From assembly GCA_963783965.1 (NCBI GenBank), contig CAWAPQ010000014.1:310001-374000 (forward strand): a stretch of DNA of 64,000 nt. Reading direction: 5' to 3'. Source of the stretch: Bog-473 sp963783965 (GTDB lineage Bacteria > Actinomycetota > Acidimicrobiia > Acidimicrobiales > RAAP-2). The notes beneath the pieces were generated by a model. It was given only the letters and a program-made list of their open reading frames with translations. It had not been told where the DNA came from and searched no databases. The translations under genes were made by a program, and so were the position numbers. Shown in pieces: positions 25,053 through 33,963 of the stretch (positions within the stretch are counted from its first letter, which is position 1; each line of letters begins with the position of its first letter).

Positions 25053-25519
25053 GATTGGCCTCCGATCACAATGTTCTCCAACGCGAGACGTGTCTGGTCG
25101 CTGTTGGCCGCCTCCGCCTGCAGGATGGTCAGCAGCCGCGTGAGCCAGACGTCGATGCCGACCTTCTCGCTGCGGATCCGGATGCCGCCCGAGGAGTGCC
25201 CGATGGTGCAGCGGACGGTGCCGCCCTCCACCGCCGCCTCGAGTGTGTCGTCGCCCAGCGCGATGCGCACCGACTTGATGTCGTCGGACTTGCGGAACCG
25301 TCCCGCCCGCTCCACCGAGATCCGGTCGCCCAGTGCGTCGGAGAGCTGGGCCACCAGCAGCTTGAGCATGATGCGGAGATCGGTGCTGTTGGACGCCAGC
25401 TGCGACACGGCCATGCTCAGGTCGAAGGCGGCGTCCTCCGACCCGGTGCCTGTCCCGGGGTCAGTGCCCTCAATCGATCCACCTGATGAGCCGGCAGGCT
25501 CCATTGACATCGGGCGCAT
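25049..25519 (-). CDS. Hypothetical protein, first gene of the YbjQ operon
   Basis: 156 residues from ATG 25519 (ATG 25507 possible). A Gly/Ser/Thr-rich leader is followed by a helical segment (FDLSMAVSQLASNSTDLRIML) and a beta-rich part (SVRIALGDDTLEAAVEGGTV, IRIRSEKVGIDVWLTRLLTIL). No family recognised. Its stop overlaps the start of the first YbjQ gene (ATGA), and its conserved-looking body suggests that it works with those proteins. Confidence 0.65.
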   Translation of the reverse strand: MRPMSMEPAGSSGGSIEGTDPGTGTGSEDAAFDLSMAVSQLASNSTDLRIMLKLLVAQLSDALGDRISVERAGRFRKSDDIKSVRIALGDDTLEAAVEGGTVRCTIGHSSGGIRIRSEKVGIDVWLTRLLTILQAEAANSDQTRLALENIVIGGQS

Positions 25520-25603
25520 CGTACCGCCACCTTCGGGCGATGATCCTGCGGCCGGCGATCGGGCCGGTTGGCGGCCCCGCCCTCGGCAACCTCCGGCAGG
25601 TGG

Positions 25604-26053
25604 TCAGGCCGGGCGCGGTTCGCAGATCACGACCGGGATCTCGCGGCCCGCCTTCTCTTGGTAGCTGGCGTAGCCCTTGTAGGCGGCCACGATGTCGGGC
25701 CACAGCGCCGCCTTCTCCTCCGGCGAGGCCGTGCGGGCCCGCATGGCGCGGGTCTCCCCGTTCATCGTGATCTGTACGTCAGGGTTGGCCACCAGGTTGC
25801 GGTACCACTGCGGGTCGCGTTGGTCGCCGCCCTTCGAGGCGATCAGCACCACCCGGTTCTCGTCGTGGATGGGCGACGTCAGCATGGTGGTGCGGGGCTC
25901 CCCGGACTTGCGCCCGACGGTCCGCAGCTCCACGCCCGGCATGCCGAAGAGGACGGTGGGCCAGCGGCCGCCGGTCACGCGCAGCACCGCCTTGTGGGTG
26001 AGGTTCAACAGCTTGAACCCGGCATCGACGACGGGCTTGTGTTGTTCGGGCAT
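25604..26053 (-). CDS. DDN-like deazaflavin (F420)-dependent nitroreductase family protein
   Basis: About 149 residues from ATG 26053, preceded by AAGGA; ATG 26059 is an alternative. The split-barrel family is recognised from VELRTVGRKSGEPRTTML, IASKGGDQRDPQWYRNLVANP and VQITMNGETRAMRAR, matching Rv3547 (Ddn)-type proteins that bind F420 and reduce quinones or other acceptors. The N-terminal helix (KPVVDAGFKLLNLTHKAVL) is amphipathic, as in the membrane-associated members. It supports an F420-making organism. Confidence 0.9.
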   Translation of the reverse strand: MPEQHKPVVDAGFKLLNLTHKAVLRVTGGRWPTVLFGMPGVELRTVGRKSGEPRTTMLTSPIHDENRVVLIASKGGDQRDPQWYRNLVANPDVQITMNGETRAMRARTASPEEKAALWPDIVAAYKGYASYQEKAGREIPVVICEPRPA

Positions 26054-26064
26054 CGTCATCCTTG

Positions 26065-26109
26065 TCTGTGGGGTTGGCGTCTGTGGGGCTGGCGTCTGTG
26101 GGGCTGGCG
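26065..26109 (-). repeat. Three 15-bp tandem repeats upstream of the DDN-like gene
   Basis: Unit TCTGTGGGGCTGGCG, three copies with one T/C difference in the first. It lies 12 bases ahead of the DDN-like start codon on the minus strand, thus in its probable leader. Confidence 0.9.
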
Positions 26110-26383
26110 GCTCAGCGCCGTTCGTTGCGGACGCAGCCACGCTCACACTGCATGTCCGGTGCCTGTCTCGGTCTCCCCATCCCCCGTTGTTCCCGCCGAA
26201 CCTATAGGGAACGGCCGTGGACGGTCGACGACACGAATCACAACGCCAGGCCATACCGACGTGAACTCCTGGTGAACGCCTGTTCTTGACCCCCTGAAGC
26301 ATGCACCGCTCGATACCATGGTGCGCTCGCACCACGTGCGGAATCGGTTGGGAACGGCGATCACGGATCCGACAGGGAGAACG

Positions 26384-28301
26384 GTGACCTTCTCACCACT
26401 GCACATGCGACGACACCTTTGCGCCATACGGCGGCACAGAACGCGGGACATGCGGCGGACCGCTCTCGCCGCCTTGGCCGCTCTCGTCGTGGTCATGGGC
26501 ACCGCCGGATCCGTCGCCCTGGCGGGCGCGCCGCCGGCTGGTGCGGCCAACTGGTCCCCGGTGCACCCCCAGCGACTTCCCCGACCCGAGCATCCTGCAA
26601 TGGGGAGGCGTGTACTACGGGTTCGCCACCCAGAGCTTCTCCTCCGCCGGCGACATCACCAACATCCAGGTGTCCACGTCTCTGGATGGGGTCAACTGGA
26701 CGCCCACGGGCATCGATGCCCTCCCGACACTTCCCTCGTGGGCCGAGGTGGGCGACACCTGGGCCCCGAGCGTCGCCCACAGCAGCGTCGGCAACGACTT
26801 CGTCATGTACTACACGGCGACGGAGACCTCCACGGGTGACCAGTGCATCGGGGTGGCCGCGTCCCAGCAGCCCACCGGCCCCTACACCGACTCCAGCGCG
26901 GCGCCGATCGTCTGCGACAACGGGGTCGATTCGTCGTCGACCACCCTCGACGACGGGAATTGGGGCGGCAGCATCGACCCCGACATCTTCACCGATGACG
27001 CCGGCAATTCCTTCCTGCTCTGGAAGAGCGACGGGAACCACATGGGCGTGTCCACCCCCATCAGGTCGGTGCCACTGACCGCGAACCTCCTGGCGCCGGC
27101 CGGCCAGCAGACCACGCTCCTGTGGGACGACGAGCCCTGGCAGAGCAACATCGTCGAGGGGCCCGACATGGTCGAGATCCAGAACAGCTACTACCTCTTC
27201 TACGCCGGCAGCGACGAGGGCGCGACGACCTACGCCATCGGGTGGGCCAGCTGCCCGTCGGGCCCGAGTGCCGCCTGCGACGAGATGTCCACGACGGGAG
27301 CCTTGCTCGGCACGTCCCCGGGCATGTCGGGACCCGGGGGCCCGGACGTGTACACCCTGCCATCGGGCCAGCTCGTCATGGCCTTCGCCGCCTGGCAGGG
27401 GTCGACCATCGGCTACCTCAGCTGCGGTCTCCGACCCATGTATCTGGCCACGCTCACCATCGCCTCGCCGGGCGGAGCGCCCTCGCTGGCGCCGGCGACC
27501 AACACCGGGCCGGCCGACAGCCCGAGCTGCCCGGCATCGTCGCACCCCGCGCCCGGCTACTGGCAGGTCGGCGCGGACGGGGGCATCTTCACGTTCGGCT
27601 CGGCCCAGTTCTACGGCTCCACCGGGTCCATACGGCTCAACAAGCCGGTGGTCGGCATGGCGGCGACACCCGACGGCGGGGGCTACTGGCTCGTGGCCAG
27701 TGACGGTGGGGTGTTCGCCTACGGCGACGCGGGCTTCTACGGATCGACGGGCAGCATCGTGCTGAACAAACCCATCATCGGCATGATCCCCTCGCTCGAC
27801 GGACGGGGCTACTGGCTGATCGCCAGCGACGGCGGTGTGTTCGCCTACGGCGACGCGAAGTTCTACGGGTCGGCCGGCGGCGACAACCTCGCCTACCCCG
27901 TCACCGCAGCGGCACCCGGCTACCTCGGTGGCGGCTACTGGATGGTCGACGCCAACGGCCAGGTCCTGAACTTCGGCGACACCCGCTTCGAGGGTCAGCC
28001 CACCGAGGCGCCCGGCGGGTACAGCATCACCGGCATGGCGGGCACGCAGAACTCGAGCGGGTACTGGCTCGCCAGCGCGAACGGCAACGTCGCCGACTTC
28101 GGCAACGCCGCGCCCTACGGCTCCATGATCGGGACCGCTCTGAACGCACCGGTCGTCGGCATGACCACCACGGACGACGGCGCCGGCTACTGGCTCCAGG
28201 GCTCCGACGGCGGCATCTTCACCTTCGGCGACGCCCAGTTCTACGGATCCATGGGCGGCCGGCACCTGAACGCGCCGATGGTCGGCATCGCCGCCACCTG
28301 A
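26384..28301 (+). pseudogene. Secreted GH43-like glycosidase fused to GYW/FGDA repeats, +1 frameshift
   Basis: The signal peptide is in one frame (MRRTALAALAALVVVMG, AGAANWSP; possible starts GTG 26384, ATG 26405, ATG 26450). The mature protein is in the next, resuming at SDFPDPSILQWGG. Deleting one C from CCCCC near 26568 joins them. The first 320 residues are a five-bladed GH43 propeller with the acidic triad positions visible: PDPS, SIDPDIF and IVEGPDM. The rest (about 260 residues) is six repeats of about 45 residues such as GYWLVASDGGVFAYGDAGFY, a module I associate with Acidimicrobiia secreted proteins. The enzyme likely acts on arabinose- or xylose-containing polymers outside the cell. 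Confidence 0.85.
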
Positions 28302-28347
28302 CGCCCGACGCTGACGCCCGACGCCCGACGCCCGACGCCCGACGCCG
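28300..28347 (+). repeat. GACGCCC heptamer array
   Basis: Six units of GACGCCC (the last GACGCCG) plus one shortened unit (GACGCT) directly after the GH43 gene stop and just before the convergent membrane gene end. Seven-base units would shift frame if they were coding, but here they are intergenic. Confidence 0.9.
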
Positions 28348-28348
28348 G

Positions 28349-28675
28349 CTACCCGCTGCCGACGATCCCCTGCGTCACCGACGCCGGCGGTGCAGCGGAG
28401 ACCGCTCGCCACGACCGCACCACCAGCACGGCCAGCACCACGGCGCTCAACAGCTCGGCGATCAGCGACTCGTAGGCCCAGCCGGTCACGGCCGGCAGCT
28501 TGAACCCGAAGATCCGCACGGTGTCGGCCAGGATGAACCCGACCACCGTGTCCAGCATCAGCACGATGCAACCGAGCGCCACCACCACGACCCGGTGGCG
28601 AGCGACCTCCCGCCCTCGGCAGGCCCGGACCGTCGTGGCGCCAACGACAGCCCAGGCCCCGAGAGGCCGCCGCAC
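28349..28675 (-). CDS. Small two-helix membrane protein
   Basis: GTG 28675 gives 108 residues with two hydrophobic segments: VVVVALGCIVLMLDTVVGFIL and SLIAELLSAVVLAVLVV, separated by an Arg/Phe/Pro loop (VRIFGFKLPAVTGW). The Arg-rich part before the first helix fits a cytoplasmic start. No motif recognised. The gene follows the secreted-repeat gene with 15 bases between them on the same strand. Confidence 0.5.
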   Translation of the reverse strand: MRRPLGAWAVVGATTVRACRGREVARHRVVVVALGCIVLMLDTVVGFILADTVRIFGFKLPAVTGWAYESLIAELLSAVVLAVLVVRSWRAVSAAPPASVTQGIVGSG

Positions 28676-28690
28676 CTGCGAAACTCGCGG

Positions 28691-29491
28691 CTAGAAGCCG
28701 ACCCCTCCGCCTCCAGGGCTCATCGGCGCGGTGGTGGGAGGCGGAGTCGTGGTCGGTGTGGGAGGACGGGTGACCGGCGTGGGCGCTGGGGCAGGAGTGG
28801 TCACGCTCGCCCCAGAGCTCGAGCTCGAACCAGAACCCGAGCCCGACGTCGTCGATGTCACCGGCTGCGTCGTCGATGCTCCCGGCGCGGTGGTCGGCGT
28901 GGCAGTGGCACCCGCCGTCGCCGAGGCGGGGATGCCGCTCTTCAAGGCGGCGAACCACACGCCGCCGACCTTCTGCCCGTGCGCCTGGCCCTTCTTCGTG
29001 TCCCCCTCGAAGCGGTAGAGCGGCAGCTTGTGGAACGTGACTTGCCAGTGACCGTTGCCGACGTTCATCAGGGACAGGCCCTTCACGCCCTGCGGTCCGG
29101 ACACGTGCGCGCCCTTCGAGGCCAGAAGCGGTGGCCAGATTTTGGCGCAGGCTCCGGTGCACGCCGACGTGCCCGGCTTGTCCTCGGTGAAGCGGTACAG
29201 CGTCAGGCCGGTGGAGGTGGTGAGAACGGTCCCGACCCCGGAGATCTTGGCGGTCGAGATCTTGACCGTCTTGGCCTGGTTGCCGGTGGCTCCGGCGGTC
29301 CCACCGGGCACCGCCAGGACCAGGGCGAGTGAGGAAGCCGCGGCGGCCACTCCCACAGCGGAGAGAGTCCCGGCAACGCCCCGACGCCAACGTCGTCTGG
29401 CTCCGCATGCCGGGACTCCCTCCACTTTCCGGCCACCTGGATTTGGACTCTCTTGACTCCCACCCGTGCCTGCGTGACCCTCTGCCGCCAT
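28691..29491 (-). CDS. Secreted protein with COG4315-type YRF repeats
   Basis: 266 residues. Basic leader and hydrophobic signal (GVAAAASSLALVLAVPGGTAGA), then two YxF repeats: LTLYRFTEDKPGTSACTGAC with KIWPPLLA, and LPLYRFEGDTKKGQAHGQ with GGVWFAAL. These are the marks of the secreted-repeat family (COG4315, Yx(F/W)xxD). A 70-residue Ser/Thr/Pro/Gly-rich tail (TTTPPPTTAPM) looks like a wall-spanning or glycosylated stalk. Function in the family is unclear; some members sit with redox or copper genes. Confidence 0.85.
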   Translation of the reverse strand: MAAEGHAGTGGSQESPNPGGRKVEGVPACGARRRWRRGVAGTLSAVGVAAAASSLALVLAVPGGTAGATGNQAKTVKISTAKISGVGTVLTTSTGLTLYRFTEDKPGTSACTGACAKIWPPLLASKGAHVSGPQGVKGLSLMNVGNGHWQVTFHKLPLYRFEGDTKKGQAHGQKVGGVWFAALKSGIPASATAGATATPTTAPGASTTQPVTSTTSGSGSGSSSSSGASVTTPAPAPTPVTRPPTPTTTPPPTTAPMSPGGGGVGF

Positions 29492-29636
29492 GTCGCGTCG
29501 TCCCTTCGTTCGTCTCGAATGTCTCGAGGGTCATACGGGCCGGGACCGCAGCAGGATTGCGGTGGCGGGTGGCGGCGTATCCTGGGTCGGTGTCGCCGGG
29601 GGCCGAACTGCGGCGGCGCCAAGGGAGGGAATGCTC

Positions 29637-30317
29637 ATGGCAGGCGACGCGGGCGGGACAAGTCAAGCGGGTCACGCGGGTCACGCGGGGCACGCGGGTC
29701 ACGCGGGTGGAGCAGGTGGAGCCGGCGGGTTCGAGCTGCGGGGCATCAACCATCTCGCATTGGTGTGTCGCGACATGGAGCGGACCGTCGACTTCTACGC
29801 CAATGTCCTCGGCATGCCGTTGGTCAAGACGATCGAGTTGCCGGCGGACATGGGACAGCACTTCTTCTTCGACTGCGGTGGTGGTGACTGCCTTGCCTTC
29901 TTCTGGTTCCCCGACGCGCCCGACGGTGTCCCCGGCATCAGTGCGCCGGCGGCCCGCCCCGACCAGGGTGACCTCACCAGCGCGGTCGGATCGATGAACC
30001 ATGTGGCCTTCGACGTCGCGCCCGAGAAGATCTCCGAGTATCGCGACCGCCTGATGGCCGCCGGCATCCCGTGCACCGAAGTCGCCAATCACGACGACTC
30101 CGAATGGGGCATCAGCGATGCGCTGCATCCGGGTGTGTTCGTGCGGAGCGTGTACTTCCAGGATCCAGACGGGATCCTGCTGGAATTCGCCTGCTGGATG
30201 CGTGACTTCGAACCGGGCGACGTGGCGCATGCGCCGGCCCGGGCGGCCAAGGCGAAGGGCGCTGTCATGGCGGCCGAGCCGGAGCTGGCGGCGCCGGCCG
30301 AGCCGATCCGGGCCTGA
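29637..30317 (+). CDS. VOC family dioxygenase-like protein with His-Ala-Gly repeats
   Basis: ATG 29637 lies eight bases after GGGAGG; 226 residues. The start carries an unusual GHAGHAGHAGHAG run encoded by a 9-bp DNA repeat. The VOC core follows: GINHLALVCRDMERTVDFYA, FFFDCGGGDCLAFFWFPD, MNHVAFDVAPEKISEYRDRL and VYFQDPDGILLEFACWM, with metal ligands NH, MNHV and EF in place as in extradiol-type enzymes. The C-terminal 30 residues are Ala/Glu-rich. It leads a set with the carboxymuconolactone-decarboxylase-like and CrtC-like genes on the same strand. Confidence 0.85.
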   Translation: MAGDAGGTSQAGHAGHAGHAGHAGGAGGAGGFELRGINHLALVCRDMERTVDFYANVLGMPLVKTIELPADMGQHFFFDCGGGDCLAFFWFPDAPDGVPGISAPAARPDQGDLTSAVGSMNHVAFDVAPEKISEYRDRLMAAGIPCTEVANHDDSEWGISDALHPGVFVRSVYFQDPDGILLEFACWMRDFEPGDVAHAPARAAKAKGAVMAAEPELAAPAEPIRA

Positions 30318-30352
30318 CGAACAATCCCTCACGAACAGTCACCGCCCGCCCC

Positions 30353-30991
30353 ATGCCCCGCCTCCGCCAGGTCCCCAAGGACGAAGCCACCGCACCGATC
30401 GTCACCACCATGTACGAGTGGCTGTTCGAGGGCCGCGACCCCGTCGCCGAGCCCGGCCGCTGGGACGGCACCACCGGCGATTGGTGGACCGTCTTCGCCA
30501 ACAGCCCGGACATCCTCGATCACTGCGTCAAGGGTTTCGGGCTGTACCAATCGCCCACGCGGGTGCTCGACCCCAAGCTGCGTGAGCTCGGCCAAATCCG
30601 GGCGGGCTACGCCGCGGCCAGCCAGTTCGTCTTCAGCCAGCACGCCAAGTCGATGCGCGAGCTCGGCATGCCCGAGGCGCAGATCGCGCACATCCCGGCC
30701 TGGAGCACGGCGCCCGAGGGCACCTACGACGCCGCCGAGCGGGCCGTCCTCGCCTACACCGACTGCCTCGTCTACGACCACGGCCGTGTGCCCGACCCAC
30801 TCTTCGCCGAGCTGCAGCGCCACCTCGACGACGTCGCCATCCTGGAGCTGACCTACATCACCACGCTGTACTTCCAGCACGCCGTGATGTCCAAGGCCCT
30901 CCGCACCGAGTTCGACGACCGCGCCGATCCCGTCGTCGAGGTTCCAGGCCCAGTAGGTTCGACCGCCATGCATCCGGGACCGAATCGGTGA
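30353..30991 (+). CDS. Carboxymuconolactone decarboxylase (CMD) family protein
   Basis: 212 residues from ATG 30353. The AhpD-like helical core is visible: SPTRVLDPKLRELGQIRAGY, FVFSQHAKSMRELGMPEAQI and an ERAVLAYTDCLVYD segment. In the AhpD branch a CxxC would be at the QFVFSQH position; here only the His remains, so disulfide reductase activity is unlikely and a decarboxylase-like or unknown role is preferred. Its stop overlaps the GTG of the next gene. Confidence 0.85.
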   Translation: MPRLRQVPKDEATAPIVTTMYEWLFEGRDPVAEPGRWDGTTGDWWTVFANSPDILDHCVKGFGLYQSPTRVLDPKLRELGQIRAGYAAASQFVFSQHAKSMRELGMPEAQIAHIPAWSTAPEGTYDAAERAVLAYTDCLVYDHGRVPDPLFAELQRHLDDVAILELTYITTLYFQHAVMSKALRTEFDDRADPVVEVPGPVGSTAMHPGPNR

Positions 30992-31980
30992 GGGCGGAGC
31001 ACGTCGTCCTGCCAGACGACGAGGGCCGGCACACGCCCGACGACGAAGGCTTGTGGAACGAGTCCTATTACTGCGACTTCGTGCGGGCCGATGGCTCCAT
31101 GGGCGGCTGGCTGCGGCTCGGTCTCTATCCCAACCGCCAGCTGGCCTGGTGGACGACCTGGATCGTGTTCCCCGACCGCCCCGGTGTCTGCTCCGTCGAC
31201 TACACGGCGCCGGTCCCGCCCGGCGACGGGCTTGTTTCCGAATCCGAGGACGCCCGGATCGAGATCGACCTGCGCCGTCCGCTCGAGGAGTTCCGCCTGG
31301 CGGCGAGTGCGCCGGCGCACGTCATCGACCCACCCGAGCAGGTCTACGAGGACGGCGGGCAGGGCGAGCAGAGCGGCACCCCGGCCCAGCTCGACCTCGA
31401 CCTGACGTGGACGACCGACGGCGTCCCGTATCACTACGACCTCACGACGCGCTACGAGATCCCCTGTCTCGTGAGCGGGACCGTCACCGTCGACGGGGAG
31501 TCCTTCGCGGTGGACGGGCAGGGCCAGCGCGACCACTCCTGGGGCGTGCGGGATTGGTGGGCCTTTGGATGGTGCTGGTGCTCCATGCGTCTCGAGGACG
31601 GGACCCGGATCCACCTGGCCGACATCCGGATGAACATCGGCATCCCCGTCTTCTTTGGATATATCCAGCGGCCGGGTGAGGTGCATCCCGCCACGGCGCT
31701 CACCGTCACCGAAGATCTGGGGGCGCACGGTTTCCCATCCAAGGCGCGCATCGAGATCGCCGTCGGGCCCGGCGCCGAACCAGGCGGCGCCGGCGAGCCG
31801 CTCGGCCTCGACGTCACGCCGGTCGCCTTCGGGCCCGTCCTGTTGCGTGACGAGGAGAGCGGGCGCACCAGCCGGTTCCCCCGGGCCATGGTGCAGTGCA
31901 GGACCGACGACGGCCGCAGCGGCGCCGGATGGATCGAGTGGAACCAGCCGGACGCGCCTGCGCCCGCCGACAGCGTTTGA
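30988..31980 (+). CDS. CrtC/AttH-like lipocalin-fold protein (DUF7064-type)
   Basis: 330 residues from GTG 30988, translationally coupled to the CMD gene (GTGA). A beta-rich protein with SYYCDFVRADGSMGGWLRLG near the start and the signature GQGQRDHSWGVRDWW near residue 185, then FGWCWCSMRLEDGTRIHLAD. This motif occurs in hydroxyneurosporene-synthase-like and related calycin-fold proteins and in many actinobacterial proteins linked with steroid and lipid metabolism. Hydratase or ligand-binding activity is possible; I cannot choose. Confidence 0.78.
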   Translation: MRAEHVVLPDDEGRHTPDDEGLWNESYYCDFVRADGSMGGWLRLGLYPNRQLAWWTTWIVFPDRPGVCSVDYTAPVPPGDGLVSESEDARIEIDLRRPLEEFRLAASAPAHVIDPPEQVYEDGGQGEQSGTPAQLDLDLTWTTDGVPYHYDLTTRYEIPCLVSGTVTVDGESFAVDGQGQRDHSWGVRDWWAFGWCWCSMRLEDGTRIHLADIRMNIGIPVFFGYIQRPGEVHPATALTVTEDLGAHGFPSKARIEIAVGPGAEPGGAGEPLGLDVTPVAFGPVLLRDEESGRTSRFPRAMVQCRTDDGRSGAGWIEWNQPDAPAPADSV

Positions 31981-32105
31981 CATCCCACGAACAACAAACC
32001 CACCGACAACACATCCGCGGACAACACCTAGGCCCTACCCCGGTGTGAACACGGTCGTGACGCTGACCAGGCGCCGGCCACCACCGACTTTGGCCTCAAA
32101 CCGCC

Positions 32106-32969
32106 ATGTTCGGTGTCGTGGCGGGTTTCCCTGCTGTGGATGGATCCAACGAATCGCCCGTCGCCCAGCTTCGCCGGCATGAAGGGCACCCCGATCGCCG
32201 CCGGCGCCGACCCCTGATCACCGGCGCACTCCCCTTGGCCGCCCTCGTCGCCACCGCCACGCTCTGGATTGGATCCACAGCGCCTCCCGCCGCCGCGGCC
32301 GCGGCCCGCGCCACGACGACCGCCGCCGCATCCAAGACCACCACCACCACCTTCCCCCCCGGAGCCACCCCGGCCGACAAATGGGTCCTGAAGGCTGTCG
32401 CGGCCGAGCAGCGCTTCGGCAGCGTCCGTGTCGACGGAAAGATCTCCCAGGGGAAGTCCAAGATCCTCCTCGAGCTTCTCGTGAACTCCGATGGCGAGGG
32501 CGGCGGCGAGTTCGTCCAGGACGGCAACCTGATCAAGATCGAGCGGGTCGGCCCCGTCCTCTACTTCAATGCGCCAGCGACGTTCTGGGCGACGCACGCC
32601 ACGGCGACGCAGACCAAGGTGTACGGCGGGAAGTGGATCGAGCTCTCGGCGGTCGACGAACGCTTCACTTCCTTCGACCAGTTCCTCGATGCGGCCGACC
32701 TCGCCGTGGCGGCCTTCCAGGGCCACACGGCACCGCTCACCCTCGGCCGCCCCACCACGTTCGCCGGCCACAAGGTGGTGGTCGTCAAGGACACGGTGGT
32801 GAGCAACGGGAAGAAGAGCACGGGTCTCATGTACATCGCCGCCAAAGGGCCGGCCCTGGTGTACAAGATCGTCGACGACACCCCCGGCCACGTGAGCACC
32901 GTCGTCTTCAACCACTACGGCAAGGCGGTCCCGCTCACCGTCCCACCCAACGCGATCAATTTGTCCTAG
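32106..32969 (+). CDS. Secreted protein, possible LppX/LprG-like
   Basis: 287 residues. An Arg-rich start (QLRRHEGHPDRRRRRP) precedes a signal-like helix (LPLAALVATATLWIGS) and an Ala/Thr-rich linker. The mature part has the shape of a lipid-binding half-barrel: VRVDGKISQGKSKILLELLV, DGNLIKIERVGPVLYFNAP, KWIELSAVDERFTSFDQFLD and LVYKIVDDTPG. There is no lipobox Cys, so it would be soluble or anchored by the uncleaved helix. The family call is by pattern only. Confidence 0.65.
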   Translation: MFGVVAGFPAVDGSNESPVAQLRRHEGHPDRRRRRPLITGALPLAALVATATLWIGSTAPPAAAAAARATTTAAASKTTTTTFPPGATPADKWVLKAVAAEQRFGSVRVDGKISQGKSKILLELLVNSDGEGGGEFVQDGNLIKIERVGPVLYFNAPATFWATHATATQTKVYGGKWIELSAVDERFTSFDQFLDAADLAVAAFQGHTAPLTLGRPTTFAGHKVVVVKDTVVSNGKKSTGLMYIAAKGPALVYKIVDDTPGHVSTVVFNHYGKAVPLTVPPNAINLS

Positions 32970-33059
32970 GGCCGTTCCGGGCGGCTCGCCGAGCCCACCT
33001 GCCGGACCGATTCCGGCGGACGGAGCGCAGCCCACCCTCCCAGGGGAACGGTCGCGCGA

Positions 33060-33824
33060 TTACTTGAACATGTCGCCGAGGACCTTGGCCGCTCCGACGC
33101 CGGCGGCGGCACCCTCGACACCGCGGTGGTCATCGCGGTCGGGCAGGTACTCGCCGATGACGCCGGCGAGGACCGCGATCGGCATCGACTGCAGCCAAAT
33201 GCGGCCGGGGCCCGTCAGGACGGCGAAGTGGTGGCCGTCCGAGCCCATGTAGCGGTTGGCCAGGCCGGGCACCTTCTGCACCGAGAATTGGACCGAGGAC
33301 TGGAAGAGGCCGGCATGGCCCGGGTGCACGCGCATCGTCTGGCCGGCGGCCAGGTCGTAGACGATGACCTCGCCCGAGAGGTCGACGAAGGCACGGCCGG
33401 AGCCGCCGATCTTCTGCAGGATGAATCCCTCACCGCCGAACACACCGCCGCGGAACGACTGTTGGAATCCCATCGACAGCTCGATCCCGGGCGTGGCCGC
33501 CATGAATCCATGGCGGTGGACCATGAACTCGTTCCCCGGTGCCACGTCGATCGGCAGAATGTGACCGGGGAACTTCGAGGCGAAGGCGATGGAGCCGGCT
33601 CCCCCCTGGGCGGTGTAGGTCGTCATCATGAACGAGGCGCCCGACACGGCGCGCTTGACCGCGCCCATGATCCCTTTGCCGCCCATGCCGCCGCCGGTGT
33701 TGGTGGCCATTTGGACGGCATCTGACATCCAGGAGAATTCGCCGGCCTCCGACACAATGGACTCGCCGTCGGCGAGCGAGAGCTCGAGTACCGGCATCGT
33801 GGTTCCGTGGATCGTCTCTTCCAT
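33060..33824 (-). CDS. AIM24 (TIGR00266) family protein
   Basis: 254 residues from ATG 33824, with GAGGAGG upstream. It matches the AIM24 beta-helix family: MPVLELSLADGESIVSEAGEF, FMMTTYTAQGGAGSIAFASK, PGHILPIDVAPGNEFMVHRHG and RAFVDLSGEVIVYDLAAGQTM. The Gly-rich MATNTGGGMGGKGIMGAVKR loop is usual. The family, named after a yeast mitochondrial protein, has no settled activity in bacteria. The leader carries a hexanucleotide repeat just ahead of the ribosome binding site. Confidence 0.9.
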   Translation of the reverse strand: MEETIHGTTMPVLELSLADGESIVSEAGEFSWMSDAVQMATNTGGGMGGKGIMGAVKRAVSGASFMMTTYTAQGGAGSIAFASKFPGHILPIDVAPGNEFMVHRHGFMAATPGIELSMGFQQSFRGGVFGGEGFILQKIGGSGRAFVDLSGEVIVYDLAAGQTMRVHPGHAGLFQSSVQFSVQKVPGLANRYMGSDGHHFAVLTGPGRIWLQSMPIAVLAGVIGEYLPDRDDHRGVEGAAAGVGAAKVLGDMFK

Positions 33825-33846
33825 GGCTTGGCCTCCTCGGTCTGTT

Positions 33847-33875
33847 GGTCTGGGTCTGGGTCTGGGTCTGGGTCT
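33847..33875 (-). repeat. TCTGGG hexamer array in the AIM24 leader
   Basis: Four TCTGGG units plus partial copies, about 25 bases upstream of the AIM24 start codon and just before its GAGGAGG. Copy-number change would alter spacing to the promoter without touching the protein. Confidence 0.9.
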
Positions 33876-33963
33876 TGTGTGGGCAGGGTGGTCTGTGTGG
33901 CCTAACTCGGTCGCGTGCTCGAATACTCGGAGAATTTCTCAGACGGTTTGAGGGACCCGGTGG

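Noticed and set aside
26493..30332. Minus-strand frame of 1279 codons
   Set aside because: Antisense to the GH43 and VOC genes and out of frame with the secreted-repeat gene; composition is that of a GC-rich shadow.
33001..33017. Short hairpin GCCGGA/TCCGGC between convergent genes
   Set aside because: Only six base pairs and no T run; in DNA of this composition such stems are frequent by chance.
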